From: Gynuella sp050296195
GTDB lineage: Bacteria; Pseudomonadota; Gammaproteobacteria; Pseudomonadales; Natronospirillaceae
NCBI RefSeq assembly: GCF_050296195.1
Contig: NZ_JBNKRB010000043.1
DNA: 64,000 nucleotides
Reading direction: 5' to 3' (one strand)
A program made the translations under genes and the position numbers. Positions 9,895 through 18,380 of this stretch are shown one piece after another (the stretch's first letter is position 1; the number at the start of each line of letters is the position of its first letter). The notes under the pieces were generated by a model, which was not told the origin of the DNA, did no database searches, and saw nothing but the letters and a program-made list of their open reading frames with translations.

Positions 9895-10533
9895 TCAGCT
9901 TTTCTTTTTCGCAACAGCCTGTTGAGCCAGCTGGGTAATCTCGGACCACTTGTGAGCCTCAACCATTGCCGCCGGGGCAACCCATGAGCCACCAACACAC
10001 ATAACATTAGGCAACTTCAAATAGTCTTCAAAATTACTTTCGCTGATACCTCCGGTTGAACAAAATCGGATATCCGCAAAAGGACCCGCCATTGCGTTGA
10101 GAGCTTTCACCCCACCATAGCTTTCTGCCGGAAAAAACTTGAAATGACGGTAACCATGCTGAAGCCCCAACATTAGTTCTGATGGTGTGGCGATAGCAGG
10201 CAAATAAGGCATGGAAACCTCTTTACCAGCACACAACAATGCTTCTGTCATACCTGGGCTGATGGCAAAATCACAGCCAATACGGTCAAGCGCTTCAAGC
10301 TGTGCAACACTCGTTACGGTACCGGCCCCGACAATCATCTCAGGCAATTGCTGTTTCAATAATGCAATGACATCCATAGCCACGGCGGTTCTTAAGGTAA
10401 TTTCCAGAACGTTCACTCCCCCCTCAGCCAGTGCTTTGGCTAACGGTACTGCGTGGTCCAGTTCTGAAATGGCCAAAACCGGCATAACAGGATTTGCTAA
10501 GTTCAAAATCTGTTCGACATCATAGCGACTCAT
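9895..10533 (-). CDS. eda: KDPG/KHG aldolase
   Basis: This 212-residue class I aldolase splits 2-keto-3-deoxy-6-phosphogluconate into pyruvate and glyceraldehyde-3-phosphate, the last ED step. The catalytic glutamate is E44 in VLEITLRT, and the Schiff-base lysine is in HFKFFPAE. The phosphate-binding STGGI and GGSWVAP segments are also present. It is the last gene of the zwf-pgl-edd-glk-eda run, 21 bp after glk, and has an AGGAGA ribosome site 7 bases before the ATG. No clear terminator was seen in the 290 bp downstream. Confidence 0.97.
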   Translation of the reverse strand: MSRYDVEQILNLANPVMPVLAISELDHAVPLAKALAEGGVNVLEITLRTAVAMDVIALLKQQLPEMIVGAGTVTSVAQLEALDRIGCDFAISPGMTEALLCAGKEVSMPYLPAIATPSELMLGLQHGYRHFKFFPAESYGGVKALNAMAGPFADIRFCSTGGISESNFEDYLKLPNVMCVGGSWVAPAAMVEAHKWSEITQLAQQAVAKKKS

Positions 10534-10554
10534 AAACTATTCTCCTGACAAAAT

Positions 10555-11565
10555 TTAATGACCATTGTAGATGTGATTCAACACTGCTGCTGAGCCGAGC
10601 AAGCCCGGCTGAGTCGATACAATCAGATAAGTAGGAATATCAACGACAAAACCACTCAAGCGTCCTTTCGCTTCAAAACACTGTCTGAACGCACTGTTTT
10701 TAAAAAACTCAACAAATCGCGGCAGAATACCACCAGCAATATAGACCCCACCTTTGGCACCACATGTCAATGCGGCATCTCCAGCAAAGTGACCCAGAAC
10801 GGAACACAATCGGGCCAGCGCTTCTTCACAAACAGCATCAGTCTTATTAATGGCAGCTGCACTGATTTCAGCTGCTTTCAAAACAGCCACTTCGCCTCTA
10901 CGATAGAGGTGCAATGCCTGGTAGATATTTTCCAGTCCCATGCCAGATAGCAGCCGCTCGGCTGAAACCCGTTCATATTTGGTCAACAGATAGCGCAGTA
11001 TTTCTATCTCGACTTCATCTGTTGGCGCAAATTGAGCATGCCCTCCTTCCGTTTCTACCGTAATAGGCACACCATGCTTATCAAATACCAGAGTCCCCAA
11101 CCCAAGCCCGGTTCCAGGCCCAGTGACAACCATAGGCATATTTTCGATTGCTGTACCACGACCAATCTTGATCGCACCACTGGCATCGAGATGGGGAACC
11201 GAGTTGGCAAGGGCATTGTAGTCATTGATGAACTTCAATGAATCAAACCCCAATTGCTGTTTCAACTCAGAAACATAAAATGCCCAGGTATGATTAGTCA
11301 TTTTGATATAGTCGGAATCAGTTGGACAGGCGATAGCCATGACCCCTTGTTTTATAGGCTTTATCTGCTCAGGAAGATGCTCGAGGTATGCCCGTACAGC
11401 ATCTACAATCCCTTCGTATTCTGCACCATTCAAGGTTTTGGCGTAACACAGCTCCTGCTCATTCAGCTGCAGTTTTTCATCCGCGGCGAGCTGTTTCAGT
11501 GGGGCCAGCGCAAACCTCGCATTAGTTCCACCAATATCAGCAATAATTCCAAATTCCTGGGTCAC
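10555..11565 (-). CDS. glk: glucokinase
   Basis: This 336-residue bacterial glucokinase (PF02685 type, as in E. coli, not ROK) phosphorylates intracellular glucose with ATP. The phosphate-1 motif ADIGGTNARFAL lies at the N-terminus. NDYNALA carries the catalytic aspartate, and GPGTGLG and ETEGGHAQF follow. I place the start at GTG 11565, because TGAGGA lies about 8 bases upstream of it. The TTG at 11580, directly abutting the edd stop codon, has no ribosome site of its own. Position between edd and eda ties glucose capture to the ED route. Confidence 0.95.
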   Translation of the reverse strand: MTQEFGIIADIGGTNARFALAPLKQLAADEKLQLNEQELCYAKTLNGAEYEGIVDAVRAYLEHLPEQIKPIKQGVMAIACPTDSDYIKMTNHTWAFYVSELKQQLGFDSLKFINDYNALANSVPHLDASGAIKIGRGTAIENMPMVVTGPGTGLGLGTLVFDKHGVPITVETEGGHAQFAPTDEVEIEILRYLLTKYERVSAERLLSGMGLENIYQALHLYRRGEVAVLKAAEISAAAINKTDAVCEEALARLCSVLGHFAGDAALTCGAKGGVYIAGGILPRFVEFFKNSAFRQCFEAKGRLSGFVVDIPTYLIVSTQPGLLGSAAVLNHIYNGH

Positions 11566-11580
11566 AGTTTTTGTCCTCAA

Positions 11581-13401
11581 TTAGTCTTCAAATCTGAAAA
11601 CAGTGGCACCCTGCTCCGGGTTATTCACTGATGCACGCATATTGGCGAATAATTCCCGCCCAAAACCGAACTCATCGGGTCCCGGCTCAAAAGCAACCAC
11701 CTTGCGCTCGTTAAATTCAACCGGGTCAACGATTACCTGCAAAGAACCAGCTTCCGCATCCAGCCGAATTAAATCGCCCTCTCTGATTTTTGCCAGAATG
11801 CCCCCCTGACTGGCCTCTGGGGACACATGAATCGCCGCAGGTACCTTACCGGATGCTCCGGACATCCTGCCATCTGTCACCAGTGCCACGCGATATCCGC
11901 GATCCTGCAAAACACCCAACGGTGGAGTTAACTTATGTAGCTCCGGCATGCCATTCGCACGAGGCCCCTGAAACCGAACCACTGCGACAAAATCTTTGTT
12001 CAATTCCCCTGCCGCAAATGCTTCCTGCAATTGCTGCTGGCTTTCAAACACAACTGCAGGAGCCTCAATGATCCGGTTTTCCGGAGCAACTGCAGACACT
12101 TTGATCACCCCAACCCCAATATTGCCACGCACAACCTGAAGTCCACCTTCGGGGCTGAACGGCCGGGTAACAGGGCGTACTACTTCTTCATCCAGACTAT
12201 CGGCACTGCACCCCTTCCATTCAATACTGCCGTTATGACCTAAAAACGGTTCCCGGGTATAACGCTCCAACCCATAACCCGCCACAGTATTAACGTCTTC
12301 ATGCAGCATAGAACCCGCCAGCAGCTCACGTATCACGAATGGCAATCCGCCTGCGGCATGAAAATGGTTTACATCCGCCTTACCATTTGGGTAGACACGC
12401 GCCAACATTGGTACAACGGATGATAATTCAGAGAAGTCATCCCAGGTAATTTTGATTCCCGCCGCTGCAGCCGCAGCCACAATATGCATGGTCAGGTTGG
12501 TAGAACCACCTGTAGTCAACAACCCTACCATCCCATTCACAAACGATTTTTCATCAATCATCCTGCCAACCGGCATATAAGAACCGTTGGTCGATGTCAG
12601 CCTTAGCACCTGTTGCGCTGCGCTTATGGTTAACTTCTCGCGCAAAGGATCGTTAGGATTGACGAATGATGATCCAGGCAAATGCAAGCCCATAATTTCC
12701 ATCAACATCTGGTTGCTGTTGGCAGTTCCATAAAAAGTACAGGTACCCGCCGAGTGATAAGAACGACTTTCTGTTTCAAGCAACTCCTGCCGGGACACCT
12801 TACCTTCAGCAAACAATTGTCTGACTCTGGACTTCTCCGAGTTGGAAATCCCGGTCGGCATAGGCCCCGCGGGCACAAAGATGGTTGGCAGATGCCCGAA
12901 CCTCAATGCTCCGATCAGCAAACCAGGCACAATTTTGTCACAGACTCCCAAATACAGCGCTGCATCAAACATGTTATGAGAAAGCGCAATAGCCGCCGAC
13001 ATGGCAATCTGATCACGACTGAACAGACTGAGCTCCATCCCGGTCTGCCCCTGAGTGACACCATCACACATTGCCGGCACCCCACCTGCCACCTGTGCAG
13101 TACAGCCCATTTCCATGACCGCTTTTTTGATCTGCTGCGGAAAATGCTCATAAGGTTGATGCGCGCTCAACATATCATTGTAAGCGGTTACGATACCCAC
13201 ATTAGCAGCATTCATAAGCTTAATGGTTTCTTTCTCCTGAACGCCACAGGCCGCAAAACCGTGAGCCAGATTGGTACAACCAAGCGATTGGCGTACAGGA
13301 AAATTTTCACCGGCTTTATCGATCAAAGCCAAATAACGAGTACGGCTGTTTTGACTGCGTTCAATAATTCTGTCGGTGACAGCCTGGACGGTAGGGTTCA
13401 T
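11581..13401 (-). CDS. edd: 6-phosphogluconate dehydratase
   Basis: This 606-residue [4Fe-4S] dehydratase of the IlvD/Edd family converts 6-phosphogluconate to KDPG. Cluster-region cysteines are visible in PAMCDGVTQG, YLGVCDKIVPG and the GTCTFYGTANSNQ stretch, in the usual order. DGRMSGASGKVPAAIHVSPE is the conserved C-terminal active-site segment. The start is ATG 13401 (MNPTVQAVTDRIIERS, closely like E. coli Edd). A longer reading to 13437 would run into pgl. Twenty bases separate it from pgl, and it abuts glk, so the genes form one transcript. Confidence 0.96.
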   Translation of the reverse strand: MNPTVQAVTDRIIERSQNSRTRYLALIDKAGENFPVRQSLGCTNLAHGFAACGVQEKETIKLMNAANVGIVTAYNDMLSAHQPYEHFPQQIKKAVMEMGCTAQVAGGVPAMCDGVTQGQTGMELSLFSRDQIAMSAAIALSHNMFDAALYLGVCDKIVPGLLIGALRFGHLPTIFVPAGPMPTGISNSEKSRVRQLFAEGKVSRQELLETESRSYHSAGTCTFYGTANSNQMLMEIMGLHLPGSSFVNPNDPLREKLTISAAQQVLRLTSTNGSYMPVGRMIDEKSFVNGMVGLLTTGGSTNLTMHIVAAAAAAGIKITWDDFSELSSVVPMLARVYPNGKADVNHFHAAGGLPFVIRELLAGSMLHEDVNTVAGYGLERYTREPFLGHNGSIEWKGCSADSLDEEVVRPVTRPFSPEGGLQVVRGNIGVGVIKVSAVAPENRIIEAPAVVFESQQQLQEAFAAGELNKDFVAVVRFQGPRANGMPELHKLTPPLGVLQDRGYRVALVTDGRMSGASGKVPAAIHVSPEASQGGILAKIREGDLIRLDAEAGSLQVIVDPVEFNERKVVAFEPGPDEFGFGRELFANMRASVNNPEQGATVFRFED

Positions 13402-13421
13402 AGTAGGGTCTCTGATAAGGT

Positions 13422-14117
13422 TTAAGCATGTGTCCAATAGACATCTAAATCGACAATAGACTGATCGATAACAGACCTAACCGGATATTCAGTCAACGGA
13501 CCTGCCTGACAGGCCGCTTCAAAAATCTGTTTTTTCTGAGCACCGGTTATGTGCAGAAACAACGACTCAGTTGCCAGAATCCTCGCCAGCGTCAAAGTCA
13601 TTCGCTCATGGGGAGCCGTCACTGGATCTGCAGCACAACAGCTATACTCTGTATTCATATCAACAGCTGCTGCCAATTGAGGCGATTGCGGGAAAAAGGA
13701 TGCGGTATGACCATCCCCTCCCATACCCAGCACAACCACTGAAAATTTTGCTGGTAACTGTTGTAACACCGAATGGAGTGCAGCAACCCCTTGCTCAGCA
13801 CTTGAATGCTCATTCTTAAGCCCGATAAATTGCGCCGCAGCTGCAAAGTTCTGCAACAAACAATCACGCACCAGCTTCTCATTGCTGTCAGCATGTTCAG
13901 GACCAACCCAACGCTCATCCACCAGGGTGACGATTACTTTTTCCCAGGCCAGCTCCATGTTGCTCAAATGGGCGAACAGCCCCTTTGGAGTACTGCCTCC
14001 AGAAACAGCCAGTGAGGCAACAGCGTTATTATCGATATCCCGCTGTAATTGCTCTGCAACAGCGATCGCCAATGCCTGATCCAATGCGTCAGTCGAAGAG
14101 TATTCATGTAAATTCAT
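13422..14117 (-). CDS. pgl: 6-phosphogluconolactonase
   Basis: This 231-residue DevB/SOL-type lactonase hydrolyses 6-phosphogluconolactone made by Zwf. Its markers are SGGSTPKGLF near residue 40, the DERWVGPEHADSN motif, and GMGGDGHTASFFP with the catalytic residues. It lies 112 bp downstream of zwf and 20 bp upstream of edd on the same strand, as in Pseudomonas zwf-pgl-eda loci. The short zwf-pgl gap has no obvious terminator. Confidence 0.96.
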   Translation of the reverse strand: MNLHEYSSTDALDQALAIAVAEQLQRDIDNNAVASLAVSGGSTPKGLFAHLSNMELAWEKVIVTLVDERWVGPEHADSNEKLVRDCLLQNFAAAAQFIGLKNEHSSAEQGVAALHSVLQQLPAKFSVVVLGMGGDGHTASFFPQSPQLAAAVDMNTEYSCCAADPVTAPHERMTLTLARILATESLFLHITGAQKKQIFEAACQAGPLTEYPVRSVIDQSIVDLDVYWTHA

Positions 14118-14229
14118 ATGCTTCCTTAGAGTCAGTAAGCTTTAATCAGTACGCGACATTTACCAGCACAAACATAGAACTGCTGCTGACACATCACTCG
14201 CAGAATTTCCGACCATTCCAGTGGCCCGG

Positions 14230-15705
14230 CTACTTGCTTTCATGCCAGCTACGACCATCTTTGGCCACCAGTTCAAAGGCTGTCTGCGGCCCCCAGGTCC
14301 CGGACATATAAGTACTGGGCAACCCGGCATGCTCAGCCCAGCCAGTCAGAATGGCATCACACCACTTCCAGGCTGCCTCAACTTCCGCCCGGTGAACAAA
14401 TAACGTTGAGTTACCCCTCATGACATCAAACAACAAACGCTCATAAGCCTCGGGAATTCGTTTATCAGCATACTTGTCAGGCTGAGTCAGATTCAGGGTA
14501 ACGGGATGAACCTCCATTCCTTTTCCAAGACCTGGAACCTTGTTCATCATATATAGCTGCAGACTTTCTTCCGGCTGCAACCTAATCACCAGCTTGTTAG
14601 CCATAATGTTGGAAGATTCTGGGAAAATGCTGTGTGGAACGTCTTTGAACTCGATGACAATTTCGCTGAATCTCGCCGGCAGACGTTTACCGGTACGAAG
14701 ATAAAAAGGAACCCCACGCCAACGCCAGTTATGAATATCAGCCCGGATTGCAACGAAGGTTTCTGTCGTGCTGTCAGGCTTTCCACCTTCTTCCTGGGTA
14801 TATCCTGGAACAGATGCCCCATTTGCAACGCCTGAACCATACTGTGCCCGGACGGCATGCTCCCTGACCTCAGAAGCACTCATGATTTTAAGAGACTTCA
14901 GTACCTTGATTTTTTCGGCGCGTACAGCATCCTGATCAAGACTGACCGGAACCCCCATTGCCACCAGACATAACAATTGCAGCATGTGGTTTTGAACCAT
15001 ATCACGAAGAGCACCTGAGTCATCATAATACCCCCAGCGCCCCTCAACACCGACCGTCTCAGCCACAGTAATCTGTACATTATCGATATGGCTATTGGTC
15101 CATACAGGCTCAAACAACGCATTGGCAAAACGGACCGCAAGCAGATTCTGTACTGTCTCTTTTCCCAAATAGTGGTCGATACGGTAGATATTGTCTTCAT
15201 CAAACACTTCCGCCACTGCGTCATTGATGACAATAGAAGAAGCAAGATCCTTCCCTAATGGCTTCTCAAGGACCACTCTGCTGTGTTCCGAAACCAGATT
15301 ATTTGCCTTAAGTCCTCTGCAAATCGGGCCGAACAGCCCCGGCGCGGTGGACAGGTAGAATATGGTATTTCCAAGACATGCATCGTTACCGAGAACTTCG
15401 GATAAATGTTGGAAAGTTTCATTTTTACTGGCATCGACGGAAACATACGAAAGGCGCTCAGAAAAACGATCCCATACAGTTTCATCCATGTACTTTTCGG
15501 CCACGAACTCTTCCAGCCCCTTACGAACCATGCTCTGGAACTCAACTCTCTCCAGTGCAGTCCTCGATGCTCCGATAATTTTGGCTGCAGGCGCAAGCTG
15601 ATCGTCTTTATCCAGAAAATAAAGCGCTGGCATCAATTTACGAATCGAAAGGTCCCCATTACCGCCAAATATCACGAAATTACAAGCGTCATTATGTAGT
15701 TTCAT
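14230..15705 (-). CDS. zwf: glucose-6-phosphate 1-dehydrogenase
   Basis: This 491-residue enzyme oxidises glucose-6-phosphate with NAD(P)+ and is the entry to the ED and oxidative pentose routes. The dinucleotide-binding motif FGGNGDLSIRKL is near residue 13. RIDHYLGKETVQN is the substrate-binding and catalytic signature with the active-site lysine and histidines. The length equals that of E. coli Zwf. It is the first gene of the minus-strand ED operon. The 262-bp divergent region with hexR holds a HexR-like operator about 80 bp upstream of the start, which suggests repression relieved by KDPG. Confidence 0.97.
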   Translation of the reverse strand: MKLHNDACNFVIFGGNGDLSIRKLMPALYFLDKDDQLAPAAKIIGASRTALERVEFQSMVRKGLEEFVAEKYMDETVWDRFSERLSYVSVDASKNETFQHLSEVLGNDACLGNTIFYLSTAPGLFGPICRGLKANNLVSEHSRVVLEKPLGKDLASSIVINDAVAEVFDEDNIYRIDHYLGKETVQNLLAVRFANALFEPVWTNSHIDNVQITVAETVGVEGRWGYYDDSGALRDMVQNHMLQLLCLVAMGVPVSLDQDAVRAEKIKVLKSLKIMSASEVREHAVRAQYGSGVANGASVPGYTQEEGGKPDSTTETFVAIRADIHNWRWRGVPFYLRTGKRLPARFSEIVIEFKDVPHSIFPESSNIMANKLVIRLQPEESLQLYMMNKVPGLGKGMEVHPVTLNLTQPDKYADKRIPEAYERLLFDVMRGNSTLFVHRAEVEAAWKWCDAILTGWAEHAGLPSTYMSGTWGPQTAFELVAKDGRSWHESK

Positions 15706-15782
15706 GCCTTTAAATGCTCTCCAAAAATAATGTCACATTAATGTTGTACGACCCCGAATCACATCGGCGAAAAGGTAATTTT

Positions 15783-15797
15783 TGTAATTTTCTTACA
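15783..15797. promoter_or_regulatory. HexR-like operator upstream of zwf
   Basis: The palindrome TGTAATTTTCTTACA (TGTAA N5 TTACA) closely matches the HexR consensus reported for gammaproteobacteria, TGTAAT-www-ATTACA. It lies in the divergent zwf/hexR spacer and so could control either gene. Confidence 0.7.
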
Positions 15798-15912
15798 TTT
15801 TGCCCGAATTCAGTATCTAATAACAACCTGAAACAGCAACCAGACATTCGCTTGAGTTGACATCCAGATCTGCAGGATGCACTAAAATTGATTCTGAATA
15901 TAATTACAGAAT

Positions 15913-15932
15913 TACATGACATTATTCATGTA
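15913..15932. promoter_or_regulatory. inverted repeat just upstream of hexR
   Basis: A perfect 7-bp inverted repeat, TACATGA / TCATGTA with a 6-base spacer, lies 36 bp before the hexR start. It follows two direct ATTACA copies at 15903-15916 that resemble HexR half-sites. It is a possible operator for hexR itself, with no T-run to suggest termination. Confidence 0.35.
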
Positions 15933-15967
15933 CGATAGCGCACAACAATAATAGTGGTATAAATATA

Positions 15968-16840
15968 GTGACTGAGACAGACCATAGCAGCAATCTTCTT
16001 GAACGCTTGAAGTCCAACCCGGACTGCCTGAGTAAATCTGAAAAAAAAGTGGCTCAGGTTATTCTGAGCAACCCTGACTCAGCCATTCGTTCCAGTATTG
16101 CCTCTCTTGCAAAAGCCGCCAATGTCAGTGAACCAACGGTAAATCGTTTCTGTCGCTCATTGGGATGCAGCGGATTTCCGGATTTCAAGTTGAGACTGGC
16201 TCAATGTCTGGCCACAGGTACACCTTATATCAACAGAGATGTGGAATCTGACGATACGGTTGAACAGTACACCCGGAAAATTTTCGAAGCGAACCTGAGC
16301 GCCATTAGTGATGCTCAGCGGTCATTGGATTACAATGCCGTTGCCAAAGTGGTTCAGACACTGGCAGATGCCAAAAAAATCGACTTTTTCGGTTCCGGCG
16401 GCTCTGGTCCGGTTGCGCTGGACGCACAACATAAGTTTTTTCGTCTGGGCACTCCTGTTGCCGCACATACCGACTCACTCATGCAGCGTATGGCTGCTGC
16501 CGGGGCCAGTCCTGGCGATGTCATCATGATAATTTCCAACACTGGTCGCACCATACCTCTCATCGAGGCAGCCACCATTGCCCGTCAGGCAGGCGCAACA
16601 GTTATCGGACTAACCACCCCCAGTTCACCATTGACGGAAGTATGCGATCTTTACCTGGGTGCAGAAAACTCCGAAAATACCGAAATCTATACACCGATGA
16701 GCTCCAGACTCATTCATCTGGCTATCATTGATGTACTGGCTACTGGGGTATCATTATTGAGGGGCCCTGATTTTCAGGATCATTTGAGAATTATCAAAGA
16801 AAGCCTGGCGGAAACCCGCATTTCCAACAAAGACAAGTAA
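15968..16840 (+). CDS. hexR: HexR-type RpiR-family regulator
   Basis: This 290-residue regulator has an N-terminal RpiR helix-turn-helix domain (about residues 1-80, with ANVSEPTVNRFCRSLGC as the recognition helix region). A C-terminal SIS sugar-phosphate domain follows (from about 120, with FFGSGGSGPVALDAQHKF and ISNTGRT). HexR proteins sense KDPG and repress zwf, edd, eda and gap in Pseudomonas and Shewanella. The location between zwf and gap, with matching operators on both sides, supports the name. The start is GTG with no strong ribosome site, so the start is less sure than the identity. Confidence 0.93.
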   Translation: MTETDHSSNLLERLKSNPDCLSKSEKKVAQVILSNPDSAIRSSIASLAKAANVSEPTVNRFCRSLGCSGFPDFKLRLAQCLATGTPYINRDVESDDTVEQYTRKIFEANLSAISDAQRSLDYNAVAKVVQTLADAKKIDFFGSGGSGPVALDAQHKFFRLGTPVAAHTDSLMQRMAAAGASPGDVIMIISNTGRTIPLIEAATIARQAGATVIGLTTPSSPLTEVCDLYLGAENSENTEIYTPMSSRLIHLAIIDVLATGVSLLRGPDFQDHLRIIKESLAETRISNKDK

Positions 16841-16897
16841 CAGGGTCGTCATTTTTCCTCTGCTACAATTGAACATTGTTTTATCGAAAGTTTGAAA

Positions 16898-16912
16898 TGT
16901 AGTTTTATTACA
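16898..16912. promoter_or_regulatory. HexR-like operator upstream of gap
   Basis: TGTAGTTTTATTACA matches TGTAAT-www-ATTACA with one mismatch in the palindrome. It lies 160 bp upstream of the gap start, within the 232-bp hexR-gap spacer. Confidence 0.7.
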
Positions 16913-17072
16913 ATTTTTTAGCGGGCAAGATCACTTACTGTAGAATTGTTGCGCTATATCATGGTTAAATACGTAATAAACCTACATATTTAAGCCATCT
17001 TTTACGTGGCGGCCAAACCAGTCAATGAACTTCTGACTGATGGCCCTCAAAACTTCTATAAAGGAGCACAAC

Positions 17073-18089
17073 ATGTCTAAAATCCGTGTCGCGATTAATG
17101 GCTATGGCCGTATTGGCCGTAACGTTCTACGTGCATTATATGAATCTCCTGAACATCTGGAAAAAATTCAAATTGTTGCCATCAACGATTTGGGCGATGC
17201 CAAAATCAATGCCCATTTGACCAAATACGACACAGTGCATGGCAAATTCGTCGGGACTGTTGAGCAAGACAACGATGCTCTGGTTGTAAATGGCGACAAA
17301 ATAGCAATTCTGTCTGAGCGCAACCCTTCTGAGTTGCCCTGGAAAGAACTCAGTGTAGATGTGGTTTACGAATGTACCGGTTTCTTCGCCAGTAAAGAAA
17401 AAGCCAGTGCTCACCTTGATGCTGGTGCCAAAAAAGTAATCATCTCTGCACCTGCTGGTGGCGTTGACGCTACTGTTGTATACGGTGTGAACCAGTCAGT
17501 TCTGACTTCTGACATGACCGTTATTTCAAATGCTTCCTGTACCACCAACTGTCTGGCTCCTATCGCTAAACCTCTTAACGACAAGCTGGGTATCGAAAGC
17601 GGCCTGATGACCACGATTCACGCCTATACCAACGATCAGCGCCTTTCTGACGTATATCACTCAGACCTCTACCGTGCCCGCGCTGCAGCTATGAACATGA
17701 TTCCTACCAAAACTGGTGCAGCAGCAGCCGTTGGCTTGGTTGTGCCTGAGTTGGCTGGCAAGTTCGATGGTATGGCGGTACGCGTTCCAACCATCAACGT
17801 TTCATTGGTTGACCTGTCATTCCTGGCACCTCGCGAAACCACTGCTGAAGAAGTCAACCAAATTATTGAGGACGCTATTGCTGCGGACCCAGTATTGGCA
17901 AAAGTACTGTGTGTCAACAAAGAACCATTGGTTTCTACTGACTTCAATCACAGCACTTTCACTTCCAATTTCGATGCGACCCAAACAAAAGTACAAGGCA
18001 AGCTTGTAAAAGTCATGTCATGGTATGACAATGAATGGGGCTTCTCGAATAGAATGCTCGATAACACAATTGCGTTAATGAATGCCTGA
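17073..18089 (+). CDS. gap: glyceraldehyde-3-phosphate dehydrogenase, type I
   Basis: This 338-residue enzyme oxidises glyceraldehyde-3-phosphate to 1,3-bisphosphoglycerate. The Rossmann motif GYGRIGR is at residues 10-16. AINDLGD, with aspartate after strand 2, indicates NAD preference. The catalytic cysteine is C156 in SNASCTTNC. I chose ATG 17073 because AAGGAG lies 7 bases upstream and the protein aligns with the family from there. Genetic proximity to hexR and zwf, together with the HexR box, marks it as the gluconeogenic or ED-linked gap copy known from Pseudomonas. That assignment is inference. Confidence 0.95.
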   Translation: MSKIRVAINGYGRIGRNVLRALYESPEHLEKIQIVAINDLGDAKINAHLTKYDTVHGKFVGTVEQDNDALVVNGDKIAILSERNPSELPWKELSVDVVYECTGFFASKEKASAHLDAGAKKVIISAPAGGVDATVVYGVNQSVLTSDMTVISNASCTTNCLAPIAKPLNDKLGIESGLMTTIHAYTNDQRLSDVYHSDLYRARAAAMNMIPTKTGAAAAVGLVVPELAGKFDGMAVRVPTINVSLVDLSFLAPRETTAEEVNQIIEDAIAADPVLAKVLCVNKEPLVSTDFNHSTFTSNFDATQTKVQGKLVKVMSWYDNEWGFSNRMLDNTIALMNA

Positions 18090-18103
18090 TTAGGTTCAGG
18101 TGG

Positions 18104-18139
18104 AAAAAAAGTCTAATGGTAATGCCATTGGACTTTTTT
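18104..18139. terminator. bidirectional terminator after gap
   Basis: The long stem AAAAAAAGTC-AATGG / CCATT-GACTTTTTT has one internal mismatch, a 4-base loop and a T-run, 14 bp past the gap stop. It isolates gap from pykA. The remaining 240 bp to pykA shows no other clear motif. Confidence 0.85.
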
Positions 18140-18380
18140 CGTTTAAGGGGCTAGCAAAATTTCGATAGCCGCTAACTTTGTAATAATGCGAACTGTTGCA
18201 CTAAGCGAATTTCCGCTTATCGCATAAAAGAATAAATAACCCTTCAGCAGGCTTTTCCTTTGGGAATATATTTTGATAGTGGCTATGGGGACTTTATGAC
18301 AGTACACGTTAAATTACGTAATGAGAGCCTTAAAACAGCGGGCTCTCATCAACAAATGATCTTCAAGTGAGAATTAGGAA

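Noticed and set aside
12682..13425. 247-codon plus-strand open frame opposite edd
   Set aside because: It is fully antisense to well-conserved edd, contains no recognisable motif and has no ribosome site; long open frames opposite GC-balanced genes are common.
15895..15908. TGAATATAATTACA as a third HexR box
   Set aside because: The two half-sites have a one-base shorter spacing and one mismatch; not good enough to list as HexR, only noted with the hexR inverted repeat.
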